The notes under the pieces are model-generated. The model worked only from the letters and a program-made list of their open reading frames with translations, made no database searches and had not been told where the DNA came from. A stretch of DNA of 64,000 bases from assembly GCF_010671605.1 (NCBI RefSeq), contig NZ_JAABOO010000001.1, positions 868,001 through 932,000 on the forward strand. Reading direction: 5' to 3'. Below are positions 51,775-61,155 of this stretch, piece by piece (within the stretch, counting starts at the first letter, position 1; every line of letters begins with the position of its first letter). The DNA comes from Leptobacterium flavescens. GTDB lineage: Bacteria; Bacteroidota; Bacteroidia; Flavobacteriales; Flavobacteriaceae. The position numbers and the translations under genes are program-made.

Positions 51775-54279
51775 ATGAATACCATCATCTGTCAGAAAAA
51801 AAATATTCTCCTGGGACTGGTTATTCTCCTGTATTTTTCAGTTCAATCACAACCGATAGTCACTCCCGAACTGGAAAACCGCTTGTACCGGAATTTACAT
51901 GAATATTCAGAAAAGGTCGCTTCCGAAAACATCTATATTCAAACCAGTAAGGATATTTACGAGACCGATGAGGATCTTTGGTTTAAAGCTTATGTATTAG
52001 ATTCACGAAGCCATGCACCTTCGGGTGAAAATAATACTCTTTTTCTTCAGCTGTTAAATGAGAAGGACAGGAGAATCGTATTCGAGGCAAAATATGAATT
52101 GATCGCCGGTTTTTCCAGCGGGCATTTATTTGTCCCCGATACCCTAACGGAGGGCGATTATCTCCTGGCGGCTTATACCGCTTCCTCGGTATTGAGCAAG
52201 ACCGAAAACATAAGTGCCTTAAAACGCATAAAACTCAAAAAACATATTATTCCTAAAATTGCAATGGAATCTGAGTTCGATCGTCAGTACTACAGGAAAG
52301 AAGATCCCATAAAAGTTACTTTACAGCTTTCCGACAGAAACGGAAAGATCCTGCCCGATGCACTTGCCCGCGTATTATTGCTCAGGGATGAAAAGATCAT
52401 AGACCGTATGCGGACACGCTCGAATGAAGAGGGAGAAATAAGTATAGGATTTTCCTCAAAATATACAGGCCCGAGGCTAAAATTAAAGATTGATGTTTCG
52501 GGTGAAAACGGAGAAGAAGAGTTTGAATTAAAAATTCCCTACAAAGACGACAGACAGATCCAGTTCGGGCTCTTTCCCGAAGGTGGGAATACGGTTGCAG
52601 GCCTTTCCAACAAAATTGCCTTCAAAGCACTGGGGACGGACGGACAGCCGGTTAAAGTAAAAGGAATACTCTATGAAGAAGGTATTGCAAAGGACAGTCT
52701 GAACAGCGTACATAACGGGATGGGAGCCTTTAATTATGTTCCGGAAGCAGATAAGGAATACTATGTGAAAATTTACGACCCTCCGATAGACAGTCTTTTT
52801 ATATTACCTAAAGCTACAAAGAAGGGGATTGTCATGACCGTAAACCGGCGTACGGAAAAGCGAATACAATTTCGTATATCCAAAACCGAAAACACCAAAG
52901 CCAGCAAAGTACATGTAAGAGCTCAGCTCAGAGGTATCAGTTACTGGATGGGATCGGGTACTTTTTCCGAAAACCAGAGTTTTTTCTCTATCCCCCTGGA
53001 CAAGCTTCCCCAGGGAATTACAGAGGTAACATTATTCAACGATGCCTTCCTTCCTATTGCAGAACGACTCATATACGTAAATCAGGAACAGAAATTATAT
53101 GTTGAAAATATTGGCTTTTCCCAGGACACCATCCGGGAGAAGAAAAAGATACGGCTAAAGTTCAGGGTCACCGATCAGGACAACAGGCCCGTAAAAGCTC
53201 ATTTAGGGCTGAGTGTGTACGATCATTTGTTCAAGGATCCCTCCGAACAAAAAAATATCTTTACCCATTATTATCTGTCTTCAGAACTAAAAGGAAAGAT
53301 ACACGACCCTGCGTATTATTTTATTGAAAAAAACCAAAACCGGTGGGAACACCTGGATCTCCTGCTTCTCACTCAGGGATGGAGGAGTTATTACTGGCGG
53401 GAGGACTCCCTGCGCGAAGCGGTACAGGATAATCAGAAAGTGGTTTATGAAAATCAGAAAGGGCAGGTTTTTGCCGAGGGCAAGAAAGAGCTTCGGAAAC
53501 TGGCTCAGAAAGGAGAAATACACCTGCTTTTTACAGGTCATATTATCAGTATTCCAACAGATGCAAACGGAGTGTTCACGCTCCCTGAATATGCACTCAA
53601 CGTATCTAAGGGGCATCATTTTTTCCTCAAACCGGATCAGAATGAAAATGCACTTATAAAGATCCCGGATCGCTTTGAGCTTATCAATAAATGGGCTTCC
53701 GACAAGAAATTTGCATATCCGGAACGCTTTTTGGAAAGTGATCAGGAAAAAGAATCCAGATTTCTTCAGAAGCTCAGCCTGACCAATACCAATTTACTTG
53801 ACGAGATCGTGGTCAAGGCACATAATCATTCGAGAAATAAGTACAAGGGGCAAGTTTATGAAGGGAATGTTTCCGATTATTTGTGTGCTGAATACAATAT
53901 CCTGAACTGTGTTAATCACGGGCCGGGTTTTGTGAAACCTGTAGACGGGCAATTCTATAAACTCAATGGCGGGCGGTTAGTTCAATACAAGGCAAAATTT
54001 AGCACTGATAATCCGGAGATCCATAATTTTAAATTTATAAAAGGTTATCACCTCAGCAAGAAATTCTACCAGCCCGACTACGACACCGGAGGGGATGGTT
54101 TTCCCGATTACAGGAATACCCTTATCTGGGAACCTGATCTTATTACGAATGATGAGGGCATTGCTGAAATAAGCTTTTTTACCTCCAGCAATAAATCGGT
54201 TTATCTGGGCCGTGTGGAAGGTGTGGATGGTAATGGCCAGCTGGGAGCAGCAGATTTCAGATTTGTAGTTCATTACTAA
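51775..54279 (+). CDS. Large exported MG2/A2M-like protein
   Basis: 834 residues with a signal peptide (about 10-28, ending SVQSQ). Residues 50-150 resemble an MG2 domain of alpha-2-macroglobulin-like proteins (ENIYIQTSKDIYETDEDLWFKAYVLDS, shortened to YIQTSKDIYETDEDLWFKAY), followed by further beta-sandwich domains. Near the C-terminus (about 680-740) LLDEIVVKAHNHSRNKYKG and ILNCVNHGPG look like a remnant of a TonB plug. Family members in Bacteroidota are surface or periplasmic proteins of unknown role. It lies between two ECF sigma/anti-sigma systems. Confidence 0.78.
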   Translation: MNTIICQKKNILLGLVILLYFSVQSQPIVTPELENRLYRNLHEYSEKVASENIYIQTSKDIYETDEDLWFKAYVLDSRSHAPSGENNTLFLQLLNEKDRRIVFEAKYELIAGFSSGHLFVPDTLTEGDYLLAAYTASSVLSKTENISALKRIKLKKHIIPKIAMESEFDRQYYRKEDPIKVTLQLSDRNGKILPDALARVLLLRDEKIIDRMRTRSNEEGEISIGFSSKYTGPRLKLKIDVSGENGEEEFELKIPYKDDRQIQFGLFPEGGNTVAGLSNKIAFKALGTDGQPVKVKGILYEEGIAKDSLNSVHNGMGAFNYVPEADKEYYVKIYDPPIDSLFILPKATKKGIVMTVNRRTEKRIQFRISKTENTKASKVHVRAQLRGISYWMGSGTFSENQSFFSIPLDKLPQGITEVTLFNDAFLPIAERLIYVNQEQKLYVENIGFSQDTIREKKKIRLKFRVTDQDNRPVKAHLGLSVYDHLFKDPSEQKNIFTHYYLSSELKGKIHDPAYYFIEKNQNRWEHLDLLLLTQGWRSYYWREDSLREAVQDNQKVVYENQKGQVFAEGKKELRKLAQKGEIHLLFTGHIISIPTDANGVFTLPEYALNVSKGHHFFLKPDQNENALIKIPDRFELINKWASDKKFAYPERFLESDQEKESRFLQKLSLTNTNLLDEIVVKAHNHSRNKYKGQVYEGNVSDYLCAEYNILNCVNHGPGFVKPVDGQFYKLNGGRLVQYKAKFSTDNPEIHNFKFIKGYHLSKKFYQPDYDTGGDGFPDYRNTLIWEPDLITNDEGIAEISFFTSSNKSVYLGRVEGVDGNGQLGAADFRFVVHY

Positions 54280-54296
54280 AGCTACCTGATCATATA

Positions 54297-54325
54297 AAAA
54301 ATGCCTGCTCAGAGCAGGCATTTTT
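54297..54325. terminator. Terminator between the MG2-like and anti-sigma genes
   Basis: AAAAATGCCTGCT (54297-54309) pairs with AGCAGGCATTTTT (54313-54325). The stem shares the ATGCCTGC core with the 51641 hairpin. Confidence 0.85.
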
Positions 54326-54348
54326 AATTGTTTATGTAATTATCGCGC

Positions 54349-55149
54349 TTACGGTGTCTGGATTGCTCCTAAAGTATAGAGTTGCTCCAGGTTCGGCGTA
54401 GGACTTCCTCCTGCCGGCTCCAGGGTAATTCCGAAAGCTTCGGAACCATCTACATTAGTCAGCGCAAATATCTTATTCTCATCGGTTGCAAAATCCTCAA
54501 GTAGTCCGATACTCGTTGGTGTTAACGGGCTTAGTTTTAAGGACCATACCTGATATACCTTTCCTTCCGGAGGATCCGGTAATCCAAGTGCATCTATATA
54601 AACCGTATTCTCTCCGTCTTTTATATAAACACTTGCATAAGCCTCAGGATCTACCGTTTGTCCGGCAAGCGGAACTTCCGTACGGTTCTTATCCCTGAGA
54701 ACAGAAAGCAATTCGCTTGCTTTGTTAAGCGAATAGTTCGTTTCTTCTATCTGCTTTTCCAGTACAGCATTTTTAATCTCTGCAGACTGTACTTCAGATT
54801 TCAATTCATTATTTTGGTTAAACATCCAGAATAACCCAACAGCCAAAATAACAGAAGCCGCCCATCCTGTGTATGCAGCCCAATTTGTCCTGCCTTTAGA
54901 CAGAGGAACAACTTTTCCTCCCTCGTCCTTACTAATAATCCTTCTGATCGATTCGAAAGAAGAACTTATAGTTGTAGGCAGCATAGATTTGGTCAGTACC
55001 CTTATGGCTTTTTCGATCTCCTCTACTTCTGCCTTTACTTCCGGATACTGCTGCATCACATCGTATACCTCCTGATTTTCCTTTTCAGAAAGGGCTCCTG
55101 CAACATATAGCTCCAAAATACCTGATTCTATGTACTCTTTAATATCCAC
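54349..55149 (-). CDS. Anti-sigma-K-type factor (RskA family)
   Basis: 266 residues. N-terminal zinc-less anti-sigma domain (GILELYVAGALSEKENQEVYDVM, shortened as LELYVAGALSEKENQEVYD), one membrane helix (about 92-110), a coiled stretch, and a periplasmic RskA C-terminal domain (VYQVWSLKLSP, FAVTLEPAGGSP-like FGITLEPAGGSPTP). RskA holds its ECF sigma inactive until a periplasmic signal. It is 12 bases downstream of the ECF gene. Confidence 0.88.
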   Translation of the reverse strand: MDIKEYIESGILELYVAGALSEKENQEVYDVMQQYPEVKAEVEEIEKAIRVLTKSMLPTTISSSFESIRRIISKDEGGKVVPLSKGRTNWAAYTGWAASVILAVGLFWMFNQNNELKSEVQSAEIKNAVLEKQIEETNYSLNKASELLSVLRDKNRTEVPLAGQTVDPEAYASVYIKDGENTVYIDALGLPDPPEGKVYQVWSLKLSPLTPTSIGLLEDFATDENKIFALTNVDGSEAFGITLEPAGGSPTPNLEQLYTLGAIQTP

Positions 55150-55161
55150 TATTACCCAATG

Positions 55162-55692
55162 TCAATTTAGTACGATCTCCCTTAAATTAGAGATGCATTT
55201 TCTTAAATGTGTTTTTATAGTCCCCAACGGTGTTTGAATCTCTTCACTCACCTCTTTTTGTGTATAGCCTTTGAAATAAATCAATTCGATAAGGTTTTTA
55301 CACCTTTCTGTAAGGCTATTTACAAACTTTTTGATACCTATAGCATCTACAGTGCTATCCAGGTTATCATGAGATTCAAATATATCTACGAAAAAAGTTG
55401 CGTCTGAGTTTTGCCCGCTCTTCTTAAAATCTTTTGAGCGTGTCTTATCTATAGCAGCATTCCTGGAGATATTGATCAACCAGGTATAGAAACGACCCTT
55501 CTTTGGGGAATAACTATCGGAGTTATTCCACACCTTCACAAAAACGTCCTGAAGAATTTCTTCTACGTCTTCCTCATTGCGGACGATATTGTATATGACC
55601 GCCTTCATATTGTCGGCGTACATATCATAAAGCTTTTCAAAAGCTTTTATGTCCTTTTGTTGAAACCTTTGTACTAATTCTTCCAATTCCAT
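55162..55692 (-). CDS. ECF RNA polymerase sigma factor 2
   Basis: 176 residues. Region 2: EEILQDVFVKVWNNSDSYSPKKG, shortened to EEILQDVFVKVWNNS, and FYTWLINISRNAAIDKTR. Region 4: IELIYFKGYTQKEVSEE and PLGTIKTHLRKCISNLR. Partner of the RskA-type anti-sigma factor immediately downstream. This pairing is the SigK/RskA-like arrangement common in Bacteroidota. Confidence 0.92.
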   Translation of the reverse strand: MELEELVQRFQQKDIKAFEKLYDMYADNMKAVIYNIVRNEEDVEEILQDVFVKVWNNSDSYSPKKGRFYTWLINISRNAAIDKTRSKDFKKSGQNSDATFFVDIFESHDNLDSTVDAIGIKKFVNSLTERCKNLIELIYFKGYTQKEVSEEIQTPLGTIKTHLRKCISNLREIVLN

Positions 55693-55748
55693 GTAACTGT
55701 AATACAGTTTTTTTTAGCAATTTTTTTAAATGTCACAGAAAAAATAAC

Positions 55749-56633
55749 TTATTCTATAACTGCGGAAGTGACTTCCGAACCACGGTTAATTTTCTTAACA
55801 AGCCCTTGTAATACTTTACCTGGGCCTACCTCTGTAAACAGAGAAGCTCCGTCGTTTATCATGTTCTGAACGCTTTGCGTCCACTTGACGGGAGCTGTTA
55901 ATTGAGAGATGAGATTCTTCTTAATTTCATCTCCGTTCGTAACCGCTTGAGTTGTTACGTTTTGGTATATTGGACAGGTTGGTGGGTTAAAGATAGTATT
56001 TTCTATCGCAACTGCCAACTCTTCTCTTGCAGGTTCCATTAAAGGAGAGTGAAATGCTCCCCCAACAGGAAGGACCAACGCCCTTCTGGCCCCTGCTTCT
56101 TTTAAGGTTTCGCAGGCAGTATTTATAGCTTCTACCTCTCCCGATATTACCAACTGACCCGGGCAGTTATAATTGGCTGCCACTACTATTCCCGGAGTTT
56201 CATTACAGATATTCTCAACAACTTCATCTTCCAGACCAAGAACAGCTGCCATGGTACTGGGCTGTAATTCACAAGCCTTTTGCATGGCCATAGCTCTTTG
56301 AGCCACTAATTTTAATCCGTCTTCAAATCCCAGTGTTCCGTTAGCTACCAGCGCAGAGAATTCTCCGAGGGAATGTCCTGCCACCATATCCGGCTTAAAG
56401 CTGTCTCCCATTACCTTACTCATGATAACAGAGTGTAAAAAGATAGCGGGTTGTGTTACTTTGGTTTGTTTCAGATCTTCCGGAGTCCCTTCAAACATGG
56501 TATCCGTAATATGAAATCCTAAAATATCGTTTGCAGTTTCAAAAAGTTCTTGTGCCAGGGGGAATTTTTCGTAAAGATCGAGTCCCATTCCCACAAATTG
56601 CGCGCCCTGACCAGGAAAGATATATGCGTTCAT
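55749..56633 (-). CDS. fabD: Malonyl-CoA:ACP transacylase
   Basis: 294 residues, full length. PGQGAQFVGMG at 7-17, the active-site GHSLGEFSAL with Ser88, and the conserved GGAFHSPLM with the catalytic His. It loads malonyl groups onto acyl carrier protein for fatty acid synthesis. It follows the ECF sigma gene on the same strand after 56 bases but is probably an independent housekeeping unit. Confidence 0.95.
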   Translation of the reverse strand: MNAYIFPGQGAQFVGMGLDLYEKFPLAQELFETANDILGFHITDTMFEGTPEDLKQTKVTQPAIFLHSVIMSKVMGDSFKPDMVAGHSLGEFSALVANGTLGFEDGLKLVAQRAMAMQKACELQPSTMAAVLGLEDEVVENICNETPGIVVAANYNCPGQLVISGEVEAINTACETLKEAGARRALVLPVGGAFHSPLMEPAREELAVAIENTIFNPPTCPIYQNVTTQAVTNGDEIKKNLISQLTAPVKWTQSVQNMINDGASLFTEVGPGKVLQGLVKKINRGSEVTSAVIE

Positions 56634-56677
56634 ATAGCTAGTTTATTTTGAGCAAAATAACAATTTAATATTAAGTT

Positions 56678-57190
56678 TTACAACTTAAACCAACCGGAAT
56701 ATTCTACATAATTATCAGCAATTCGGTTAATTTCGTTAGAAATTAATTCCTCGCTAATATCTTTTATTTTTTTAGCCGGAACTCCCGCATAAATACTCCC
56801 GGCTTCCACTCTTGTGTTCTTGGTGACCACAGATCCGGCCGCTATAATACTATTGCTTTCAATCACACAATCGTCCATAACGATACTCCCCATTCCGATA
56901 AGTACATTGTCCTGAACCGTGCATCCGTGTACAATGGCATTATGCCCAATGGAAACATTGTTCCCGATATTGGTAGGCGACTTTTCATACGTACAGTGAA
57001 TGACGGCCCCATCCTGCACGTTCACTTTATCTCCCATTTTAATATAATGCACATCCCCTCTTAAAACAGCATTGAACCAGACACTGCACTGGTCTCCCAT
57101 AACTACATCTCCCACTATGGTTGCATTTTCCGCAATAAAACAATCCGCGCCGAACTGCGGTTCTTTTCCGTTAACTTCTCTTATGATCAT
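56678..57190 (-). CDS. Gamma-carbonic-anhydrase-family hexapeptide protein
   Basis: 170 residues from the start at 57190 (MIIREVNGKEP); a frame start at 57211 would overlap the previous gene. The left-handed beta-helix repeats (ENATIVGDVVMGDQCSVWFN, IGNNVSIGHNAIVHG) carry the zinc histidines His65, His83 and His88. Such proteins hydrate carbon dioxide or are non-catalytic relatives (YrdA/PaaY type). Gap of 13 bases to the LytTR regulator gene upstream. Confidence 0.9.
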   Translation of the reverse strand: MIIREVNGKEPQFGADCFIAENATIVGDVVMGDQCSVWFNAVLRGDVHYIKMGDKVNVQDGAVIHCTYEKSPTNIGNNVSIGHNAIVHGCTVQDNVLIGMGSIVMDDCVIESNSIIAAGSVVTKNTRVEAGSIYAGVPAKKIKDISEELISNEINRIADNYVEYSGWFKL

Positions 57191-57203
57191 TTTCTGTTTC
57201 TTA

Positions 57204-57938
57204 TTATTCAAAGTATGACAATAGTTCTTTCTTTTTAGAAGAAGATACCATAAGTTCTTTCCCGTTATTCAGCACCACACTGCCTCCTTTTCCTTTTTTG
57301 TATTTGGCAATGGCATTGATATTGACCAGGTAGGATTTATGGATCCTTGCAAATGTAAAATCTGCAAGGGCCTCTTCAAAGTATTTTAACGTCTTACTTA
57401 CTACCATTTTCCGGTTTTCCAGATAGATCTCGGTATAATTGTCATCGGCTTTGCAATAAATAATATCGTTCACATCCAGTACCTCAAAACCATCGAGCTG
57501 AGGAATTGTGATCTTTCCCTGCACGGCATTAACCCTCGGAGACAGGATCTTCTCCTGCAATTCATCTTCCTTCTGCTTGATCTCTGCAACATAGTCTACC
57601 GCCTTGATGAGTTCGTCTATAGAAATAGGTTTCATCAAATAATAGGAAGCGTGATTGTTGAGAGCATCAATGGCATAATGATCATAAGCCGTAACAAAAA
57701 CGGTTTCAAAAGAACGGTCCCCTACCTTATCCAGCAGGTCAAAGGCATTTCCGTAGGGCATCTCCACATCCAGAAAAACAAGATCCAGTTCGTGGTTCCG
57801 AATCAGGACCAGGGCATCATCTATATTGGCAGCCTCATCTATCAGGTTGACCGAAGGGCAGTATTTCTGAACATAGTTCCGCAATATCTCCCTGCTGGTA
57901 GCTTCATCTTCGACGATTATAGCATTAAGTTTTGTCAT
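57204..57938 (-). CDS. LytTR-family response regulator
   Basis: 244 residues. Receiver domain (1-120) with phosphoacceptor Asp57 in LDLVFLDVEMP and the AIIVEDEATSR N-terminus; LytTR DNA-binding domain (about 145-240) with VNDIIYCKADDNYTEIY and FARIHKSYLVNINAI. It is directly joined (no gap) to the sensor kinase gene upstream. LytTR proteins bind pairs of direct repeats; candidate sites are at 60319-60377. Confidence 0.93.
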   Translation of the reverse strand: MTKLNAIIVEDEATSREILRNYVQKYCPSVNLIDEAANIDDALVLIRNHELDLVFLDVEMPYGNAFDLLDKVGDRSFETVFVTAYDHYAIDALNNHASYYLMKPISIDELIKAVDYVAEIKQKEDELQEKILSPRVNAVQGKITIPQLDGFEVLDVNDIIYCKADDNYTEIYLENRKMVVSKTLKYFEEALADFTFARIHKSYLVNINAIAKYKKGKGGSVVLNNGKELMVSSSKKKELLSYFE

Positions 57939-60251
57939 TTAGTCTTTCTTTAGGGTTAACATAACTCTGGTTCCCGTACCGTCTCCGTTCAGATCTTCTA
58001 CATGAACATCTATCCGGTCTTTGTACATATCGTTAAGGATAGCAATCCTCTTTTGAATATTGCTCATTCCCTTGGACTTCTGTTTTTTCTGATTTTCTGT
58101 CTTCAGAGCCACCGACTGCTTCCGGCCCACGCCATTATCTTCTACCTCAACTCTCAGATGATCGGCATCAGGTTGAGAAAAGTGTATTTTTAACCATCCT
58201 TTATCTTCCTTATACCTCAATCCGTGCCAGATAGCATTTTCTATATAAGGTTGCAGAAGCATGGGAGGGATCTCGAACTGTCCTATTTCTACATTCTCAT
58301 CGATCTTTATCTCATACTCGAACTTTTCCGCAAAACGGGAATGCTCCAGTTTGGTGTATAATTCTATAAGTTCCAGTTCCCTGCTCAGGGGGATAAAATC
58401 TTCTTCGGAATTCTCCAGAACAGACCTCATCAACGTAGAGAACTCACTCAGGTACCTGTTTGCACTGCGTTCATCGCTTTTCGCAATAAAATTGTTTACG
58501 GAATTAAGCGCATTAAAAATAAAGTGCGGGTTCATCTGGGAACGCAGCGATTTTAATGCCAGCAGATTATTGGCCAGTTTTTGCTGCTTTGTGGTCCGGT
58601 AAAAGAGGAATGCCACCAGGGCAATCATCAGGATCCCAAAGATCAGGGAGTAAATGATAAGTCGTTGTCTTTTGTTATTCTCCTTAATAAGTTCCTGATC
58701 TTTTAAGGCCAGGTTGTATTTACTTTCCGATAGTTGCCTGTCTTTTTCCAGGCTGGTGATCCGGTTCTGCTTATTTGCAATATCCCGGCTAAAACGGGTT
58801 AGCTGAGAGATCTCTTGCTCCTTTTTAATATACAACTGCTCTACCTGCTCCACATAATCCTCATAGCTTTCCTGGGCTTTTGAGTAATCACCCACTGTTC
58901 TGTACGCTTCCGAAAGCTTTCGTGTAGCATCTTTTTTAACGATCAGATCTTCAACCTCATCGGCTTCGGCAATGCTCTCCTGCAGGTAAGGTATGGCTTC
59001 CTCATATTTATCCTGAGCTATAAAAGCATTGGCGATCTTGTAGTTGAGTTTTTGGGTGGTAATGGTATCTCCTCGTATTAAGCCTACGGGAGCATTTATC
59101 TTTTCTTCCGTATCCGGATTACCATTGTCATCATTTTTTTGATCTTCATCTAAACGAATACTGAATTTAGAAACATTCCCGATATTATCATTTCGCTTTA
59201 GTTTCTTCACCTCTTCCAGGGCAGACTTCCTCAGTTCTATCTCTTTATCATATTCACTTTTATCATTATAGAAATCGGCTACCTTATCTTTTTCCTGTAT
59301 AGACCTAACCGTATTTTCTTTTTGTGCCAGGTTGAGGGAATTACTAAAATAATTCTGAGCGCGCCCTGTTTCATTGGTCCTTGCATATACATCGGCAATT
59401 TTCGAATTCAGATCCGTTATTTTGGGAGTTACCAGGTTCTTCTGTGCCAGGTCCAGGGCCTCCTGATAGTTCTTCAGGGCATCTTCAGGCTTATCCAGTT
59501 CCTTTAAAGCATCTCCAAGCCCTTCGTGAACCGTTATTTTCTGATAGGAAGATAGTTTTCGCTCATTTTTAAGCGCTTCAAAGATCGTGTTACTCTCTGT
59601 GTATTGCTTATTCAGATAATACGCTTTTCCCAATTGTATACGAGCCTCAAGGGATGATCTTGCATCTATGGAACTGAGATAACTGTTAATGGCCAGATCG
59701 TATTGTTTCCAGTAAAAATAGATCTCTCCGAGAGTGAAAAAGGAAAGTGACCTTTTCTGAGCTTCTTTGGCATTCCCAAGTACCGACAAGGATCTTTCCA
59801 CAAAATCCAGACTCTTGCCAATATCCTGTTTTTTAACCGTATTGGCGGAATCCAGGTATTGCCCGTGCTCCTTTTTTATCTGAGCAGCTTTTTCAAGACG
59901 CTGGGAGGAAGGAGAGCGATAGCCTTCTACCAGGACATCTATTTCCTCACTGCTTATAATTCTGTAGTATACCGTTTCGAACTCAGGGCTTCTGAAAACG
60001 ATCTCATCACCTATACTCGCTGTCAGGTTAAATTTCCCCAGGAAATCCGTACGCGTCCTCTGGCCTCCTACCACATACACCTCAACATCGGGAATAGGGG
60101 TCCTGTTCTCCTTTCCCTTTACGCTTCCATAAATCCTAAAAACATTGTCCTTATTCTCCTGTGCCGACAAGGAGCCGATAAGGAAAACAAAGAATATATA
60201 TGTTATTATTTTTTTCAATTCCGATTGTATTAATTGGTTAAACTTACGCAC
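57939..60251 (-). CDS. LytS-type sensor histidine kinase with CarboxypepD_reg and TPRs
   Basis: 770 residues. Signal/anchor at 10-30, a CarboxypepD_reg-like domain (about 38-110, FRIYGSVKGKENRTPIPDVEV, shortened to YGSVKGKENRTPIPDVEVYV), then TPR repeats (about 150-470), a membrane helix (about 535-555) and the histidine kinase core with the phosphoacceptor His near 575 in QMNPHFIFNAL and the ATP site VEDNGVGRKQ. The TPR and carboxypeptidase-like parts may sense a periplasmic protein or peptide signal. Directly followed by its response regulator. Confidence 0.92.
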   Translation of the reverse strand: MRKFNQLIQSELKKIITYIFFVFLIGSLSAQENKDNVFRIYGSVKGKENRTPIPDVEVYVVGGQRTRTDFLGKFNLTASIGDEIVFRSPEFETVYYRIISSEEIDVLVEGYRSPSSQRLEKAAQIKKEHGQYLDSANTVKKQDIGKSLDFVERSLSVLGNAKEAQKRSLSFFTLGEIYFYWKQYDLAINSYLSSIDARSSLEARIQLGKAYYLNKQYTESNTIFEALKNERKLSSYQKITVHEGLGDALKELDKPEDALKNYQEALDLAQKNLVTPKITDLNSKIADVYARTNETGRAQNYFSNSLNLAQKENTVRSIQEKDKVADFYNDKSEYDKEIELRKSALEEVKKLKRNDNIGNVSKFSIRLDEDQKNDDNGNPDTEEKINAPVGLIRGDTITTQKLNYKIANAFIAQDKYEEAIPYLQESIAEADEVEDLIVKKDATRKLSEAYRTVGDYSKAQESYEDYVEQVEQLYIKKEQEISQLTRFSRDIANKQNRITSLEKDRQLSESKYNLALKDQELIKENNKRQRLIIYSLIFGILMIALVAFLFYRTTKQQKLANNLLALKSLRSQMNPHFIFNALNSVNNFIAKSDERSANRYLSEFSTLMRSVLENSEEDFIPLSRELELIELYTKLEHSRFAEKFEYEIKIDENVEIGQFEIPPMLLQPYIENAIWHGLRYKEDKGWLKIHFSQPDADHLRVEVEDNGVGRKQSVALKTENQKKQKSKGMSNIQKRIAILNDMYKDRIDVHVEDLNGDGTGTRVMLTLKKD

Positions 60252-60318
60252 TTTAGGCGGTATTTTAAAACCCTGTTTTTGTTTATCTCTTCAAATAGGG
60301 CTAAAAATGAAAGCCGCT

Positions 60319-60377
60319 CTTCCGTTTAACTCATTGAAAAGTACTTTTCACTCATTCCGGCTTCCGTTAAACTCATT
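60319..60377. promoter_or_regulatory. Candidate LytTR-binding direct repeats
   Basis: CTTCCGTTTAACTCATT (60319-60335) and CTTCCGTTAAACTCATT (60361-60377) are 42 bases apart, four helical turns. The cores TCCGTTTAA and TCCGTTAAA fit eight of nine positions of the AlgR/LytTR consensus. They lie between the sensor-kinase operon and the divergent SIMPL gene. Confidence 0.5.
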
Positions 60378-60432
60378 CTGCATTTTTTTTAAAAAAGTTT
60401 GCTTCTACTTTAGGCGATATAAACAAAAAAGC

Positions 60433-61149
60433 ATGAACAACATAAAAACAAACTCCTTAGTCTTTCTAATCTGCCTCCTATCATTTGCCGTGAAGGCTCA
60501 AAAAAACTTTATCGATCATAACTATATTAATGTTATCGGTAAAGCTGAAATGAAAATAAGTCCGGATGAGATCTATATAGGTATCCTTATTAATGAAAAA
60601 GATAAAAAAGGGAAAGTATCTATTGAAGAGCAGGAATCTAAAATGATCGATGGATTTAACTCACTTGGAATCAATACTGCTGAAAAATTAAAGATCAAGG
60701 ATTTCAACAGTAATTATTACAATCGCTTTTGGAAAAAAAATGACGTATTAAAGAAAAAACAATATGAATTATTACTTCACGATACTAACATATTACAAAA
60801 GGTTTTCAGCTTACTTGAAAGATTACAGATATCAAATGCTTCAATTATCAGGATAGATCATTCTCAGATGATCGATTTAAAAGAGAAGATAAAGATCGAG
60901 GCTATCAGAGCCGCAAAGAAGAAGGCGGTTTATTTAAGTAGTGCTATCGATCAAACTGTCGGAAAGGCGCTTTTCATAAAAGAGGTTCCTTCCTATAATA
61001 GCTCAATAACCAATAATTCAAATGCAGTTTACCGTGAAAGTGCCTTATACGGAAACTCTCAAAATATAATTACAGGAAACTATAATCAGCCAGAATTTAA
61101 AAACATTACCATCAATGCAATTGTAGAAGTGAATTTTGAACTTAAATAA
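60433..61149 (+). CDS. SIMPL-domain (DUF541) exported protein
   Basis: 238 residues from the ATG at 60433; the frame is open upstream to 60145 but those 96 residues lie in the divergent kinase gene. Signal peptide ends VKAQ. The SIMPL pattern is seen as YINVIGKAEMKISPDEIYIGI, shortened to NVIGKAEMKISPDEIYIG, and the C-terminal INAIVEVNFEL. Periplasmic proteins of unknown role. More AT-rich than its neighbours. Six bases separate it from the VWA gene. Confidence 0.84.
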   Translation: MNNIKTNSLVFLICLLSFAVKAQKNFIDHNYINVIGKAEMKISPDEIYIGILINEKDKKGKVSIEEQESKMIDGFNSLGINTAEKLKIKDFNSNYYNRFWKKNDVLKKKQYELLLHDTNILQKVFSLLERLQISNASIIRIDHSQMIDLKEKIKIEAIRAAKKKAVYLSSAIDQTVGKALFIKEVPSYNSSITNNSNAVYRESALYGNSQNIITGNYNQPEFKNITINAIVEVNFELK

Positions 61150-61155
61150 AAGAAA

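Noticed and set aside
60145-60432. N-terminal extension of the SIMPL gene
   Set aside because: It overlaps the start of the divergent kinase gene and precedes a perfect signal peptide at 60433.
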